A stretch of DNA of 64,000 bases, from the NCBI RefSeq assembly GCF_008728515.1, contig NC_044995.1, forward strand, positions 43,563,576 through 43,627,575, written 5' to 3'. The DNA is from Papio anubis. Lineage: Eukaryota; Chordata; Mammalia; Primates; Cercopithecidae. Numbering within the stretch: position 1 is the stretch's first letter; each line of letters starts with the position of its first letter. This document shows, piece after piece, positions 41,740-53,225 of this stretch. The notes under the pieces are model-generated. The model searched no databases. It saw only the letters and a program-made list of their open reading frames with translations, and was not told the origin of the DNA. The translations under genes and the position numbers were made by a program.

Positions 41740-42480
41740 CATGGCCGGGTGGGTGGGGCTTAGAGCTGGGGCCGGGTCTGGTGGGTGTGGCTTCTAGCCG
41801 GGGACGTGACTAGATAGATAAATGACACCTAGAGCCCAGGGGCAGGGCTGGGTGGGCGTGGTTTATGGCTATGGGCGGGGCTTGCTATATAGCTCAGAAT
41901 GACGGGCAGGGCAGAGTGAGTGGGATTTAAAAGAGTGGGCGGAGCCTGACATATAGCGCTTATGGCAAGGGGCCGGGCTTTGTAGGAGGGGCTTAGACTG
42001 GGGCGGGGCCTGCACGGTCAGCCCCGCTCCACCAGAGCACCTACGACGGGCCGGGGGCAGGTGCTCTCACCCGTCCCGTTGCTGCGGCCGGAGGCAGCCC
42101 CCGGGCCCGGGCGCTGCTCCAGTTCCTCCGCCTCTTGCTCTGGGTGGGTGAGGCTGGACCAGGACGCGGCTCCGCGTGGCTGCGAGCGTGGGGAAGCGGC
42201 GTGGCGGGCCCGGCCCAGGCTCTCCGCTACGGCCCACTGCCCCCTACCTGACCAGCCCGCGGGCAGCGGCCAAGACGGTGTTACCCAGGCTTGGGGGAGG
42301 TCCCCTACGTGTGAGTCTCCCTCCCTGCCTCACCCCTCACCGTTTGTCCCGCCGGCAGCCTTCACGGGGAGAAGGGGTTCCCAGCAAGGGGGCCCTCCAT
42401 GGGCCAGCATGCAAGGTGCACTGGGGTGGGCGCTCTGGGGACCCGGGACCCAGGGGTTGGAGCAAGAGACGGGATGATCC
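41740..42480. promoter_or_regulatory. GC-rich block with SP/KLF-type box cluster
   Basis: GC or GT boxes at 41751, 41783, 41854, 41873, 41937, 41985 and 42001 all read G-rich on the plus strand, with TATATAG-like words between them. CpG-rich sequence follows to about 42,480. It lies 1.6-2.3 kb upstream of the CCL25 TATA promoter and is almost free of repeats. It could serve an alternative CCL25 5' exon or a non-coding transcript; the sequence does not decide. Confidence 0.5.
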
Positions 42481-42623
42481 GGGAGTCGAGGCCCCGAGTT
42501 AAAACCCGGAGTTCTGAGGACCACAATTGCTGTGAATGAAGGCCAGACCTTCACATTCGGGGCAGGACTAGCCTCTTCCATTCCTGCAGCTGCTGGAGGG
42601 CATTAAGAGTAATCCGCTATCGG

Positions 42624-42782
42624 CTGGGAGCAGTGGCTCACACCTGTAATCCCAGCACTTTGGGAGGCCGAGGCAGCAGAATCACTTGAACCCGGGAGTT
42701 GGAAGTTGCTGTGAGATCTTATTGTACTCCAGCCTGGGCGACAAGAGCTAAACTCCATCTCATAAAAAAAATAAAAATAAAA
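42624..42782 (+). mobile_element. Alu with large deletion
   Basis: GGCTGGGAGCAGTGGC to CTCATAAAAAAAATAAAA. TAATCCGCTATC and AATCCATTATC flank it. Confidence 0.88.
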
Positions 42783-43515
42783 TCCATTATCAGCAGGGGT
42801 CCTCTTCTCCACCAGTGTGAAATCAGCACAGCTGGGGGAACAAGTGCCCCCCAACACCGACTTCTGTTCTGCATCTCTGATGATGGGAGCAGTTGAGGGT
42901 GGTCTCCATCCTGTAGCTCAGATAAATTCAGAGACTAATATCCCAGAGCCTGCAGGGTTGAGCGGGAAGGCAGGTGTCTTTCTAGACAAGCCCAGTTGGT
43001 TGCAGTGGCCAGGTGGTGGGCAGGGGCGATGAGATGTTCTGGGAAGCCTGCACCAGGCACCACCATCTCTGCCCCACCCAGTGGCAGGCACCTCTAGTGG
43101 GATGTAGGATGTTCCTGGGTGCTCACCATTGGCCCAACTGTACAGAGGAGGAGACTGAGAGTCAGAGAAGCCAAGTTATTTACTTTTTTTGTTGGCCAGG
43201 AAAATCTAATTTTTATTTCTTAAATACTGTGAAGAAAAGAACAGTCCCCCAGTGGGGAAGCGCCATAGAGCAGATGCCTGGGATGTCATTGACAAAGGCA
43301 CAGGGGCAATGGGAGAACTGGCAGAAGTGGCGGTCCTCCTGTAGTCACTTTTGCATATCAGACCCCAGCTGCCTGCAGCTCTCCTGAACTCTGGTGCCTC
43401 CAGGTCCCTGATGAGACTGTTGGCTTCTGATGAGCCCCCACTGCCCTGCATGGTCACGAGTCTTGTAAGAGCCCCATCTGCCAGGCCTGGACTCCTGTTG
43501 TGCCCAGCTGCCTCC
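42783..43515. other. Unique intergenic sequence
   Basis: Contains a small MIR scrap near 43,120-43,180 (CTGTACAGAGGAGGAGACTGAG); nothing else recognised. Confidence 0.5.
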
Positions 43516-43518
43516 CTT

Positions 43519-43818
43519 TTTTTTTTTTTTTTTTTAAGACAGAGTCTTCCTCTGTTGCCCAGGCTGGAGTGCAGTGGCATGATCTTGGCTCACTGCAACC
43601 TCCACCTTCTGAGTTCAAGCGATTCTCCTGCCTCAGCCTCCCAAGTAGCTGGGACTACAGGGGCCCACCACCATGCCTGGCTAATTTTTGTATTTTTAGT
43701 AGAGACCATGTTTCACTGTGTTGCCCAGGCTGGTCTCGAACTCCTGACCTCAAGTGGCCTGCCTGCCTTGGCCTCCCAAAGTGTTGGGATTGCAGGCTTG
43801 AGCCACCATGCCCAGCCT
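43519..43818 (-). mobile_element. Alu
   Basis: 19 T, then AAGACAGAGTCTTCC through CACCATGCCCAGCC. Confidence 0.94.
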
Positions 43819-44002
43819 CCAGTTACCTCTTTTTTTAAGAGAATTTGGTTATTTGAAAGATCTTTTTTTTAATGTAGGCATTTATTTATTGCTATAAACT
43901 TCCCTCTTAGAACCACTTTTGCTGCATTCATTGGTTTAGGTATATTGTATGTCCATTTCAGTTTGTCTCATGTTTTTTGTTGTTTCTGTTTTATTTTGTT
44001 TC

Positions 44003-44286
44003 GTTTTTAGAGACAGATCTCCCTCTATCACCCAGGCTGAGTGCAGTAGCATAATCATAGCTCACTGCAGCTTCCAACTCAAGTGTTCCTCCCACCTTAG
44101 CCTCCCAAATAACTGGGACTACAGGTGAGCATCACCATGCCTGGCTAATTATTTTTATTATTTGTACAGATGGCGGGGGTCTCACTATGTGGCCCAGGCT
44201 GGTCTTGAACTCCTGGCCTCTGGTGATCCTCTTGCCTCAGCCACCAAAGCGCTGGGATTACAGGCATGAGCCACTGCACCTGGCCT
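44003..44286 (-). mobile_element. Alu in L1
   Basis: AGAGACAGATCTCCCTC through CACTGCACCTGGCC. Confidence 0.9.
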
Positions 44287-44452
44287 CGAGATATTTTTTA
44301 ATTTCCCTTTTAATTTCTTCTTTGACCCATTGGTTGTGTAGGAGAGTATTGTTTAATTTTCTCACGTGTGAATTTTCCAGAATTCCTCCTATTAGTGATT
44401 TCTAGTTTCGTATCACTGTGGTCAGAAAAGATTGATATAATTGCAATTTTAC

Positions 44453-44756
44453 TTTTTTTTTTTTTTTTTTTTTTTTGAGACGGAGTCTCACTCTGTCACC
44501 CAGGCTGGAGTGAAGTGGCACGAACTGGGCTCACTGCAAGCTCCGCCTCCTGGGTTCACACCATTCTCCTGCCTCAGCCTCCCGAGTAGCTGGGACTACA
44601 GGCGCCCGCCACCACGCCCGGCTAATCTTTTGTATTTTTAGTAGAGATGGGGTTTCACCGTGTTAGCCAGGATGGTCTTGATCTCCTGACCTCGTGATCT
44701 GCCTGCCTCGGCCTCCCAAAGTGCTGAGATTACAGGCGTGAGCCACCGCACCTGGC
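44453..44756 (-). mobile_element. AluY in L1
   Basis: GCAATTTTAC before and GCAATCTTAC after; GAGACGGAGTCTCAC start. Confidence 0.95.
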
Positions 44757-44955
44757 AATCTTACATTTGTTTAGGCTTGCTTTGTGGTCTAACATGGTCT
44801 ATCCTGGAGTATGTCCCCTATGCACTTGAGGAGAATGTGTTCCACTGCTGTCAAATGGAATGTTCTACATAAGTCATTAGTTCCATTTGATCTACAATGT
44901 ATTTCAAATCCAATGTTTCCTTACTGATTTTCTGCCTGGATCTGTTCATTGCTTT

Positions 44956-45190
44956 TTTTTTTTTTTTTTTTTTTTTTTTTGACAGAGTCTCAGTCTGTCA
45001 CCCAGGCTGGAGTACAATGATGTTGTTATGGCTCACTGCAGCCTTGAACTCCTGGGCTCCAGCAATCCTCCCGCCTCAGCCTTTCAAGTAGCTGAGACTA
45101 CAGATATGCACCACCACACCCCACAAATATTTTTTAAAAAATTTTGTGGAGATGGGGTCTTGCTATGTTGCCCAGGCTGGTGTTTTTTTT
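44956..45190 (-). mobile_element. Truncated Alu in L1
   Basis: 25 T, then GACAGAGTCTCAG to TGCCCAGGCTGG. Confidence 0.88.
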
Positions 45191-45548
45191 GTTGTTGTTG
45201 TTGAAAGTGCAGTACTATTCCTGTATTGCAGTTCAGATCTATTCATATTTCCTTCATATATATTTCCTTTATATATTTAGGTCCTCTGATGTTGGGTGCA
45301 TATATATATAATTGTTTTATCCTCTTGATGAACTGACCCCTTTTTCATTTTATAATGACCTTCTTCCTCTCGTGTTAGTTTTGACTTAAAAACTATTTTA
45401 TCTGATACAAGTATAGCTACCCCTGATCTCTTTCGGTTTTCATTTTCAAAGAATATCTTTTTGCCTCCCTTCACTTTCAGTCTGTGTGTGTCTTTAAACC
45501 AGCTGCCTCTTGCTTTGGTCCAGATGCATAGTGGTTGCCCAGCAACCG

Positions 45549-45600
45549 GAGGAGGAGGAGGAGGTGGGGGGGAAGGAGAGAAGGAGGAGGAGGAAAGAAG
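45549..45600. repeat. (GGA)n purine tract
   Basis: GGAGGAGGAGG followed by GTGGGGGGGAAGG. Confidence 0.92.
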
Positions 45601-46140
45601 GGTTTTTCCAGGACGTCTTGTCAGCTCTTGGCCTGATGTTCGACAATTTGGTTAATTCTAACCCGAACCCTAAGTCCCTGATGTAGCTGAGTCTGCTGGC
45701 CCCTGGAAAGTCAGTTCTGAGGGGATCCCCACCCCGAGCTAACCAGAGGCCTCTGTCTTCCAGGGGACAGCTGTAGCAGTGGCCTGGGCAGGGGCCGTGG
45801 TTCTCCAGAAGGATTCAGACTACTGGTATTACCAAGCACATGACCTTGGCTTTCGTCCTTGTGCTTGTCCTGCCCGTGCAGAATGTGCGGAGGCCGGACA
45901 GCTGGGAAGAGTGTCTGATCCTGGCCCTGCTGCCTGGGGCTGGAGGAGGGGTTGCATGGGAAAGAGAGGGTGGCAGGCCTTGGGGAGAGGGTCCCATAGG
46001 GTCTTGAGTCCCTCTTTGAATGTGCTGAGCTCCACTCACCCTTTCCACATCCATTTTCTAAGTATCCCTTGTGTTCCAGGCACACGCTGGGCCCCAGGGT
46101 GATGGCAGTGAGCAAGCCGACATGTTGCAGCTATCAAAGA
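45601..46140. other. Unique intergenic sequence
   Basis: Open frames of about 107-134 codons exist on both strands but show no domain; no gene called. Confidence 0.5.
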
Positions 46141-46151
46141 TGATGGTGACT

Positions 46152-46468
46152 GGCTGGGTGTGGTGGCTCATGCCTATAATCCCAACACTTTGGGAGGCCA
46201 AGGAAAAAGGATCACTTGAGCCCAGGAGTTTGAAATCAGCCTGGACAACACAGTAAGACCCACATCTCTACAAAAAAAAAAATGTTTTTTTTAAATAGCC
46301 AGGCAAGGTGGCCTGCATCTGGAATCCCAGTTACTCAGGAGACTGGGGTGGGAGGATTGCTCGATCTCAGGAGTTCAAGGCTGCAGTGAGCTATGATTGC
46401 ACCACTGCACTCTAGCCTGGGCAACAGAGTAAGAACTCATCTCCAAAAAAAAAAAAAAAAAAAAAAAG
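46152..46468 (+). mobile_element. Alu
   Basis: AAAGATGATGGTGA before and AAAGATGATGTTGA after. Confidence 0.94.
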
Positions 46469-46499
46469 ATGATGTTGATGTCACTGACGCCTCATGGAA

Positions 46500-46600
46500 T
46501 ATCTATGTGGGACCATTTGTTATTCATTCAACAAACACTTATTGAGCACTGTCTACGTGCCCAGCACCAGGCTGGGTGCTGGGGACAAGCAGTAAAGGAG
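46500..46600 (+). mobile_element. MIR/L2-like fragment
   Basis: TTCAACAAACACTTATTGAG with GTGCCCAGCACCAGGC. Confidence 0.6.
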
Positions 46601-46800
46601 TCAGTCCCACGTGCTCAGTGCCTAGTAGCATTGCAGACAAGAGAAGCAGCAAGTAATGAAGCAAGACATTCAGATGTGACTTTCTGCTGACAAGGAAAAA
46701 AAAATTTAATTTGAAAAAAATTTGAAAAACAATTTTCAGATGAGGATCACTGTCACCAATGCTGGTATGATTGGAAGAGATTAGGGATGAGTTGGATGCC

Positions 46801-46961
46801 TTTTTTTTTTTTTTTTTGGAGACAGGGTCTTACTCTGTCACCCAGGCTGGAGTGCAGTGGTATGATCTCAGCTCACTGCAACCTCCACCTCCTGGGTGCA
46901 AGTGATTCTCCCACTTCAGCCTCCTAAGTATTACAGGCACGTACCACCACGCCCAGCTGGT
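46801..46961 (-). mobile_element. Truncated Alu
   Basis: TTGGATGCC before and GTGGATGCC after; the left arm is also gapped. Confidence 0.9.
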
Positions 46962-47309
46962 GGATGCCTTTAAAGAGAGTGGCTTGAGGTAATAAGACCC
47001 TTATTAGGTTAAAATTCATTCCCACTTTATAGAGAAAGAACAATCACCTGAGGCCGAGAGAGGTTACATTGCTTGACCAAGTAACTTGACTAAGTTGCTT
47101 GTCTCTAAATAAATTAAGTAAGTAAATAAAAACAGGTGCCCAGTGATGCGTGGGGAGCTGGAGACAGAAGACAGATAATACCACTCTCCAGGTGGCCCTC
47201 ACAGTTAATGGGGAAATTTTTTTTTTTATTTTTTTCAAGATAATGTCTCTGTTTTGTTTTTGGTTTGGGTTTCAGTTTTTTTGTTTTTTGTTTTGTTTTG
47301 TTTTTTGTT

Positions 47310-47614
47310 TTTTTTTTTTAATTGTTGTTTTTTGAGACTGAGTCTCGCTCTGTTGCCAAGGCTGGAGTGTGGTGGTGCGATCTTGGCTCACTGTAGCCTT
47401 TGCCTCCCAGGCTCAAGCAATTCTCCTGCCTCAGCCTCGCCAGTAGCTGGGATTACAGGCATGCACCACCACGCCCGGCTAATTTTTGTGTTTTTAGTAG
47501 AGATGGGATTTCACCATGTTGGCCAGGCTGGTCTCATACTCCTGACCTCAAGCGATCCGCCCACCTCGGCCTCCCAAAGTGCTGGGATTACAGGCATGAA
47601 CCACTGTGCCTGGC
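47310..47614 (-). mobile_element. Alu
   Basis: GAGACTGAGTCTCGC; AGATAATGTCTCTGTT / AGATAATGTTTCTGTT lie on either side of the T-rich tail and body. Confidence 0.93.
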
Positions 47615-47893
47615 GGAGATAATGTTTCTGTTGCTCAGGCTGGAGTGCTGTGGTGTGACCATGGCTCTCCGCAATCTTGACCTCTGGATTCAAGTGATCC
47701 CCCCGCCTCAGCCCCACAAGTATCTGGGATTACAGGCACACACCATCATGCCCAGCTAATTTTGTAACTTTTTGTAGAAACAGGGTCTCCCTATGTTGCC
47801 CAGGCTGGTCTTGAACTCCTGGGCTCAAGGGATCCTCCCGCCTTGGCCTCCCAAAGTGCCAGGATTACAGGCCTGAGCCACCTCACTCAGCCT
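47615..47893 (-). mobile_element. Older Alu
   Basis: TTGCTCAGGCTGGAGTGC through CACCTCACTCAGCC. Confidence 0.9.
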
Positions 47894-48205
47894 CAGGCTG
47901 CCATGCCTCCTGATCAGTGTCCTGGAGGAACATCTGCATCAGGCTGTGGGGATGTGAAGGGCATCCCACCTGTCTCCAGGGGGACCTACAGCTGAATGGT
48001 GACCTGAAGGACAACCTGGTGTTAGTCAGAGACCAGCAGGGCAGGACGCTAGAGGGAACAGCCAAGTGCAGAATATCTGGGGCAGGAGGTGCGGGGGTGG
48101 ATAGCGGAAGATGAAGTAAGCGGGGAGAAGCTATTCAGGGCCTCACATGCCAAGCCCAGAAGGGTGACCTTCATCCAAAGGCCATGAGGGAGCTGCTGAA
48201 AAGAT

Positions 48206-48514
48206 TTATTTATTTTTATTTATTTATTTTTGAGACAGAGTCCTGCTCTGTGGCCCAGGCTGGAGTACAGTGGCGTGATCTTGGCTCACTGCAACCTCCG
48301 CCTCCTGGGTTCAAGTAATTCTCCTGCCTCAGCCTCCCGAGTAGCTGAGATTACAGATGCATGCCACCACACAGAGCTAATTTTTGTATTTTTAGTAGAG
48401 ATGGGGTTTCACCATGTTGGCCAGGCTGGTCTCGAACTCCTGATCTCAGATGATACACCTGCCTCGGCCTCCCAAAGTACTGGGATTACAGGTGTGAGCC
48501 ACTACGCCCACCCT
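48206..48514 (-). mobile_element. Alu
   Basis: TTATTTATTTTTGAGACAG through CACTACGCCCACCC. Confidence 0.93.
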
Positions 48515-48627
48515 GAATAGATGTATTTAGCCATGGGAGGGTTATGGTCAAGTCTGCGTCTGAGCTCTGCCAAGGTCATCTGGAAGATGCCACAGAGGGT
48601 GAGGTGAGGGCAGGGAGAGTCAACAGC

Positions 48628-48795
48628 CCAGGCATGGTAGGGCATGGTAGTGTGAACCTGTAGTCCCAGCCATTTGGGAGGCTGAGGCAAGAGGACTGCT
48701 TGAGCCTAGGAGTTCAAGGTTACAGTGGGCTATGATTGCACCATGGCACTCCAGCCTGGGAGACAGACTCTCCCTCTGAAAAAAATTAAAAAAGG
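48628..48795 (+). mobile_element. Partial Alu
   Basis: CAGGCATGGTAGGGC through CCCTCTGAAAAAAATT. Confidence 0.85.
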
Positions 48796-48796
48796 G

Positions 48797-49115
48797 TTGG
48801 GCACAGTGGCTCACACCTGTAATCCCAGCACTTTGGGAGGCCGAGGCGAGTGGATCATCTGAGGTCAGGAGTTCGAGACCAGCCTGGCCAACATGGTGAA
48901 ACCCCGTCTCTACCAAAAATACAAAAATTAGCCAGGCATGGTGACAGGCGCCTGCAATCCCAGCTACTCGGGAGGCTGAGGCAGGAGAATCACTTGAATC
49001 CGGGAGGCGGAGGTTGCAGCAAGCCAAGATTGTGCCGCTGTACTGCAGCCTGGGTGACAGAGCGAGACCCAGTCTCAAAAAATTAAATAATTAATTAATT
49101 AAAAATAAAAAAAAG
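48797..49115 (+). mobile_element. Alu
   Basis: GGTTGGGCACAGTGGC with an AATTAATTA-type tail. Confidence 0.93.
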
Positions 49116-49117
49116 AC

Positions 49118-49412
49118 GTGGGGCGCGGTGGCTCACACCTGTAATCCCAGCACTTTGGGAGGCTGAGGCAGGTGGATCACGAGGTCAGGAGATCGAGACC
49201 ATCCTGGTTAACACGGTGAAACCCCGTCTGTACTAAAAATAAAAAAAAAAATTAGCTGGGCGTGGTGGCGGGCGCCTGTAGTCCAGCTTCTCGGGAGTCT
49301 GAGACAGGAGAATGGCGTGAACCCGGGAGGCGGAGCTTGCAGTGAGCGGAGATGGCACCACTGCACTCCAGCCTGGGCGACAGAGTGAGACTCCATCTCA
49401 AAAAAAAAAAAA
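49118..49412 (+). mobile_element. AluY
   Basis: GTGGGGCGCGGTGGC; 15-bp A tail. Confidence 0.94.
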
Positions 49413-49425
49413 AAGGCCTATGTAG

Positions 49426-49724
49426 TGGCTGGACGTGGTGGGTCACGCCTGTAATTCCAGCACTTTGAGAGGCCAAGGTGGGCAGATCATGAGGTCAGTA
49501 GTTTAAGGCCAGCCTGGCCAACATGGTGAAACCCTGTCTCTACTAAAAATACAAAAAATTAGCTGGTGTGATGGTGCGCGCCTGTAATCCCAGCTACTCA
49601 GGAGGCTGAGGCAGGAGAATCGCTTGAACCCATGAGGCAGAGGTTGCAGTGAGCTGAGATTACACCATTGCACTCCAGCCTGGGCAACAGAGCAAGACTC
49701 CGTCTCAAGGAAAAAAAAAAAAAA
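49426..49724 (+). mobile_element. Alu
   Basis: AAGGCCTATGTAG on both sides (49411 and 49724). Confidence 0.94.
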
Positions 49725-49875
49725 AGGCCTATGTAGCAAATAATTATTCTTGCTGCACTGTATACAAATAATTAAGCCAAATATAATAAAGCAAACCAGT
49801 CCTACCATTATTTGTTTTTTAATAAAGATGGGAAACTGAAGAGTGAAAATTATGTTTAAAAAACTATAGCACACT

Positions 49876-50180
49876 GGCTGGGCGCGGTGGCTCACGCCTG
49901 TAATCCCAGCACTTTGGGAGGCCAGGGCAGGTGGATCACGAGGTCAGGAGATTGAGACCATCCTGGCCAACATAGTGAAACCCCATCTCTACTAAAAATA
50001 CAAAAAATTAGCTGGGCGTGGTGGCGGGCGCCTGTAGTCCCAGCTACTCGGGAGGCTGAGGCAGGAGAATGGCGTGAACCCGGGAGGCGGAGCTTCCAGT
50101 GAGCCGAGATCGCACCACTGCACTCCAGCCTGGGCTAAAGTGTGAGACTCCATCTCAAAAAAAACAAAAACAAAAACAAA
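49876..50180 (+). mobile_element. AluY, serial-insertion site C
   Basis: Between AACTATAGCACAC and AACCATAGCGCAC; AAAAAC-repeat tail. Confidence 0.95.
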
Positions 50181-50193
50181 AACCATAGCGCAC

Positions 50194-50351
50194 CTGGGGG
50201 GAGGGGGAAGGGATAGCATTAGGAGACATACCTAATGTAAATGACTAGTTAATGGGTGCAGCACACCAACATGGCATATGTATACATATGTAACAAACCT
50301 GCATGTTGTGCACATGTACCCTAGAACTTATAGTAAAAACAAAAACAAAAA
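50194..50351 (+). mobile_element. L1 3' end, heavily 5'-truncated, site C
   Basis: GGGATAGCATTAGGAGACAT, GTTAATGGGTGCAGCACACC and TGTACCCTAGAACTTATAGT mark a primate-lineage L1 3' UTR, ending in an A-rich tail before AACTATAGCATAC. Confidence 0.92.
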
Positions 50352-50583
50352 CAAAAACTATAGCATACCTGTTGTTACATTCTAGTCTTGCCTAATTTTT
50401 TTCAATTTTTATTATTTTCTACAGTTTAAATTATATCTGTTACAGAAATCAACTCCTGGATACATTACACTCAAGTCAAAGCCTGAAAAGTGGAGAAAGC
50501 AACCCCTAACAGCCCAGAAAAATGTCCTATCAATGTAAAAAAAAAAAAAAAGAAATCTTAATCTGAAAATCATAAAAGATAAG

Positions 50584-50848
50584 TGGCGGGCAAGGTGGCC
50601 AGGCACTTTGGGAGGCCGAGGTGGGTGGATCACCTGAGGTCAGGAGTTTGAGACCAGCCTGAGACAACCCCAACAAGGAGAGGAACCCCGTCGCTACTGA
50701 AAATGCAAAAATTAGCCAGGTGTGGTGGCAGGCACCTGTAATCCCAACTACTAGGGAGGCTGAGACAGGAGGTTGCAGTGAGCTGAGATCATGCCACTGC
50801 ACTCTAACTTGAGCCATGGAGCAAGACTCCGTCTCAAAAAAAAAAAAA
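50584..50848 (+). mobile_element. Alu with deletions
   Basis: AAAAGATAAGTGGC before and AAAAGATAAGTAAC after. Confidence 0.9.
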
Positions 50849-50859
50849 AAAGATAAGTA

Positions 50860-51216
50860 ACTAAGTGAAAATTACTCACCTTAAGTCTCACCCCTACCTC
50901 ACCAAATACTTTTTGTCACTTCTACATCTCCTTTTAAACCAAATATTAAAACTTTTTTTAATGAAAATTATTTACTACACCACCCTCTGGGAATTGCTTT
51001 ATCTACTATTTGCAGTAGAACTATATACTATAACGTCCCCAGGGTGGAATATCAGATAGAGAATCTCAATTACTGTAGCATTTGGCTTAGTTATTTTCCT
51101 CATATCAGGAATAACAGTTGCTAACAAAAAAATAACACAGGGGTCTTCCCAAACACTTGCCTCTGCCTGTCACTGGGAAAAAAATGTTGCTTCTGTCTCA
51201 ACCAATCGGACCTAAT
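50860..51216. other. Unassigned A/T-rich sequence
   Basis: No Alu or L1 words recognised; possibly an old repeat. Confidence 0.4.
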
Positions 51217-51230
51217 AAGAAATGCTGCTG

Positions 51231-51531
51231 CCGGGAGCGGTGGCTCATGCCTGTAATCCCAGCACTTTGGGAGGCCGAGGTGGGCGGATCACGAGGTCAG
51301 GAAATCGAGACCATCCTGGCTAACACGGTGAAACCCCGTCTCTACTAAAAATACAAAAAAAAAATTAGCTGGGCGTGGTGGTGGGCGCCTGTAGTCCCAG
51401 CTACTCGGAGGCTGAGAGTGGCGTGAACCCAGGAGGCAGAGCTTGCGGTGAGCCGAGATGGTGCCACTGCACTCCAGCCTGGGCAACAAAGCGAGACTCC
51501 GTCTCAAAAAACAAAAACAAACAAACAAAAA
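51231..51531 (+). mobile_element. AluY, serial-insertion site D
   Basis: Between AAGAAATGCTGCTG and AAGAAACGCTGCTG. Confidence 0.95.
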
Positions 51532-51547
51532 AAGAAACGCTGCTGAA

Positions 51548-51834
51548 GGCTGGGCGCGGTGGCTCCTGCCCGTAATCCCAACACTTTGGGAGGCTGAGGC
51601 GGTCAGGAGATCGAGACAATCCTGGCTAACAGGGTGAAACGCCATCTCTGCTAAAAATACAAAAAAATTAGCCAGGCGTGGTGATGTGCGCCTGTAGTCC
51701 CAGCTACTCGGGAGGCTGAGGCAGGGGAATTGCTTGAACCTGGGAGGCGGAGGTTGCAGTGAGTCGAGATTGCACCACTGCACTGCAGCCTGGGTGACAG
51801 AGCAAGACTCCGTATCAAAAAGAAAGTAAAGAAA
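51548..51834 (+). mobile_element. AluY, site D
   Basis: Between the second and third AAGAAACGCTGCTG copies; gapped left arm. Confidence 0.94.
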
Positions 51835-52004
51835 AAGAAACGCTGCTGAAAAGTCTAGGACTAATGTTTTTACCCTGCCTAATTATCCTTTTTTAAACAT
51901 TTTTAACCCACAGAATCACGGCCATTTCGCAGACAACTACCCAAAAACATCTACACACAGTGTTGCTCCTGCAGTCAATCCAAGACCAGAAAACTCTCCG
52001 CGCC

Positions 52005-52005
<1 letters not shown>

Positions 52006-52037
<32 letters not shown>
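52006..52037. repeat. Poly(C) run, 32 bp
   Basis: Uninterrupted C; the length in the assembly may be imprecise. Confidence 0.9.
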
Positions 52038-52555
52038 ACATCAGCAGGAAGTAGCCAGAAAGAACACGTCACGCCTTGTCCTTTTACAACTACAGGGTCT
52101 GGAATGACAGAGCAGGAGCACCGTCATCTGGGACAAACCCCGCCAGTTTCAGTTCCAGCTCCCTCTCTAGCCTCTTGCATTTCAAGGAAATCACTTATCT
52201 TCCAACCCACAAGCAGCCAGAAAGAGCAGATAGTAAAACACAGATAAGACAGCTCGGGCACAGAGGGAAATAGGGGGAAAGTCTCTTGGGTAACTGCCAA
52301 ACTTCACCCTCATACAATGGGCCCCAGTAAAACAGTGAGGCCTTACTTAATAAGCACATTCCTTTCCCTTCAGGTGCGCTGAAATAGGGAAGCTAAAGGC
52401 TGACTTTAGTGGAGGGGAGGAGTGGGGTATGCCTGCAGCTGCAGGAAGATGTATGGGGACAGACACACAACTCTCCCTCCCAGACAAGTATAACAGAGAC
52501 ACAGAAGCAGTCCAAGCCTCTGATAAACTCTCCCACCCTGAATCAAAAACTCAGT
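52038..52555. other. LTR-like or unique sequence
   Basis: Alu-free. CATCAGCAGGAAGTAGCCAG and similar words feel LTR-like, but I cannot name a family. Confidence 0.35.
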
Positions 52556-52559
52556 CTGG

Positions 52560-52876
52560 GCTGGGCACGGTGGCTCATGCCTGTAATCCCTGCACTTTGG
52601 GAGACTGAGGTGGGCAGATCATGAGGTAAAGAGTTTGAGACCAGCCTGGTCAACATGGTGAAACCCTGTCTCTACTAAAAATACAAAACTTAGCCAGGCA
52701 TGGTGGCACACGCCTGTAATTCCAGCTACTAGGGAGGCTGAGGCAGGAGAATCGCTTGAATTCAGGAGGCGGAGGTTGCAGTGAGTCAAAATCCTGTCAT
52801 TGAACTCTAGCTTGGGAAACAAGAGCGAAACTCTGTCTCAAAAAAAGAAAAATCAAAACCAAAAAAGCAATAAACA
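52560..52876 (+). mobile_element. Alu
   Basis: GGCTGGGCACGGTGGC through CTCAAAAAAAGAAAAATC. Confidence 0.93.
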
Positions 52877-52877
52877 G

Positions 52878-53221
52878 GGTCGGGCACGGTGGCTCACGCC
52901 TGTAATCCCTGCACTTTGGGAGGCCAGGGCGCGTGGATCACGAGTTCAGGGGATCGAGACCATCCTGGCTAACATGGTGAAACCGCGTCTCTACTAAAAA
53001 TACAAAAAATTAGCCATGTGTCATGGCGGGCGCCTGTAGTCCCAGCTACTCGGGAAGCTGAGGAGGCAGGAGAATTGCTTGAACCCAGGAGGCAGAGGTT
53101 GCAGTGAGTCAAGATCAGGCCATTGCACCCCAGCCTGGGTGACAGAGCAACACTCCGTCTAAAAAAAAAACAAAAAAACCACCAAAAACCAGAAACAAAC
53201 AAAAAACCCAAAAACAAAAAA
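52878..53221 (+). mobile_element. AluY with long irregular tail
   Basis: GGTCGGGCACGGTGGC; the tail contains AAAAACC repeats. Confidence 0.93.
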
Positions 53222-53225
53222 ATCT

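Larger units (their letters stand above)
43835..45500 (-). mobile_element. L1 (ORF2 region), antisense, split by three Alus
   Basis: L1 coding-strand words read in reverse: TTGACCCATTGGTTGTGTAGG, TGTGGTCAGAAAAGATTGAT, CTATGCACTTGAGGAGAATG and GTATAGCTACCCCTGATCTC. Diverged, with no usable reading frame. Confidence 0.85.

Noticed and set aside
42061..42477. 138-codon frame in the GC-rich block
   Set aside because: CpG-rich composition gives few stops; no recognisable protein and no conserved splice partners.
43835..45500. Possible gene or processed pseudogene in the T-rich region
   Set aside because: Words match antisense L1 ORF2; no intact frame.
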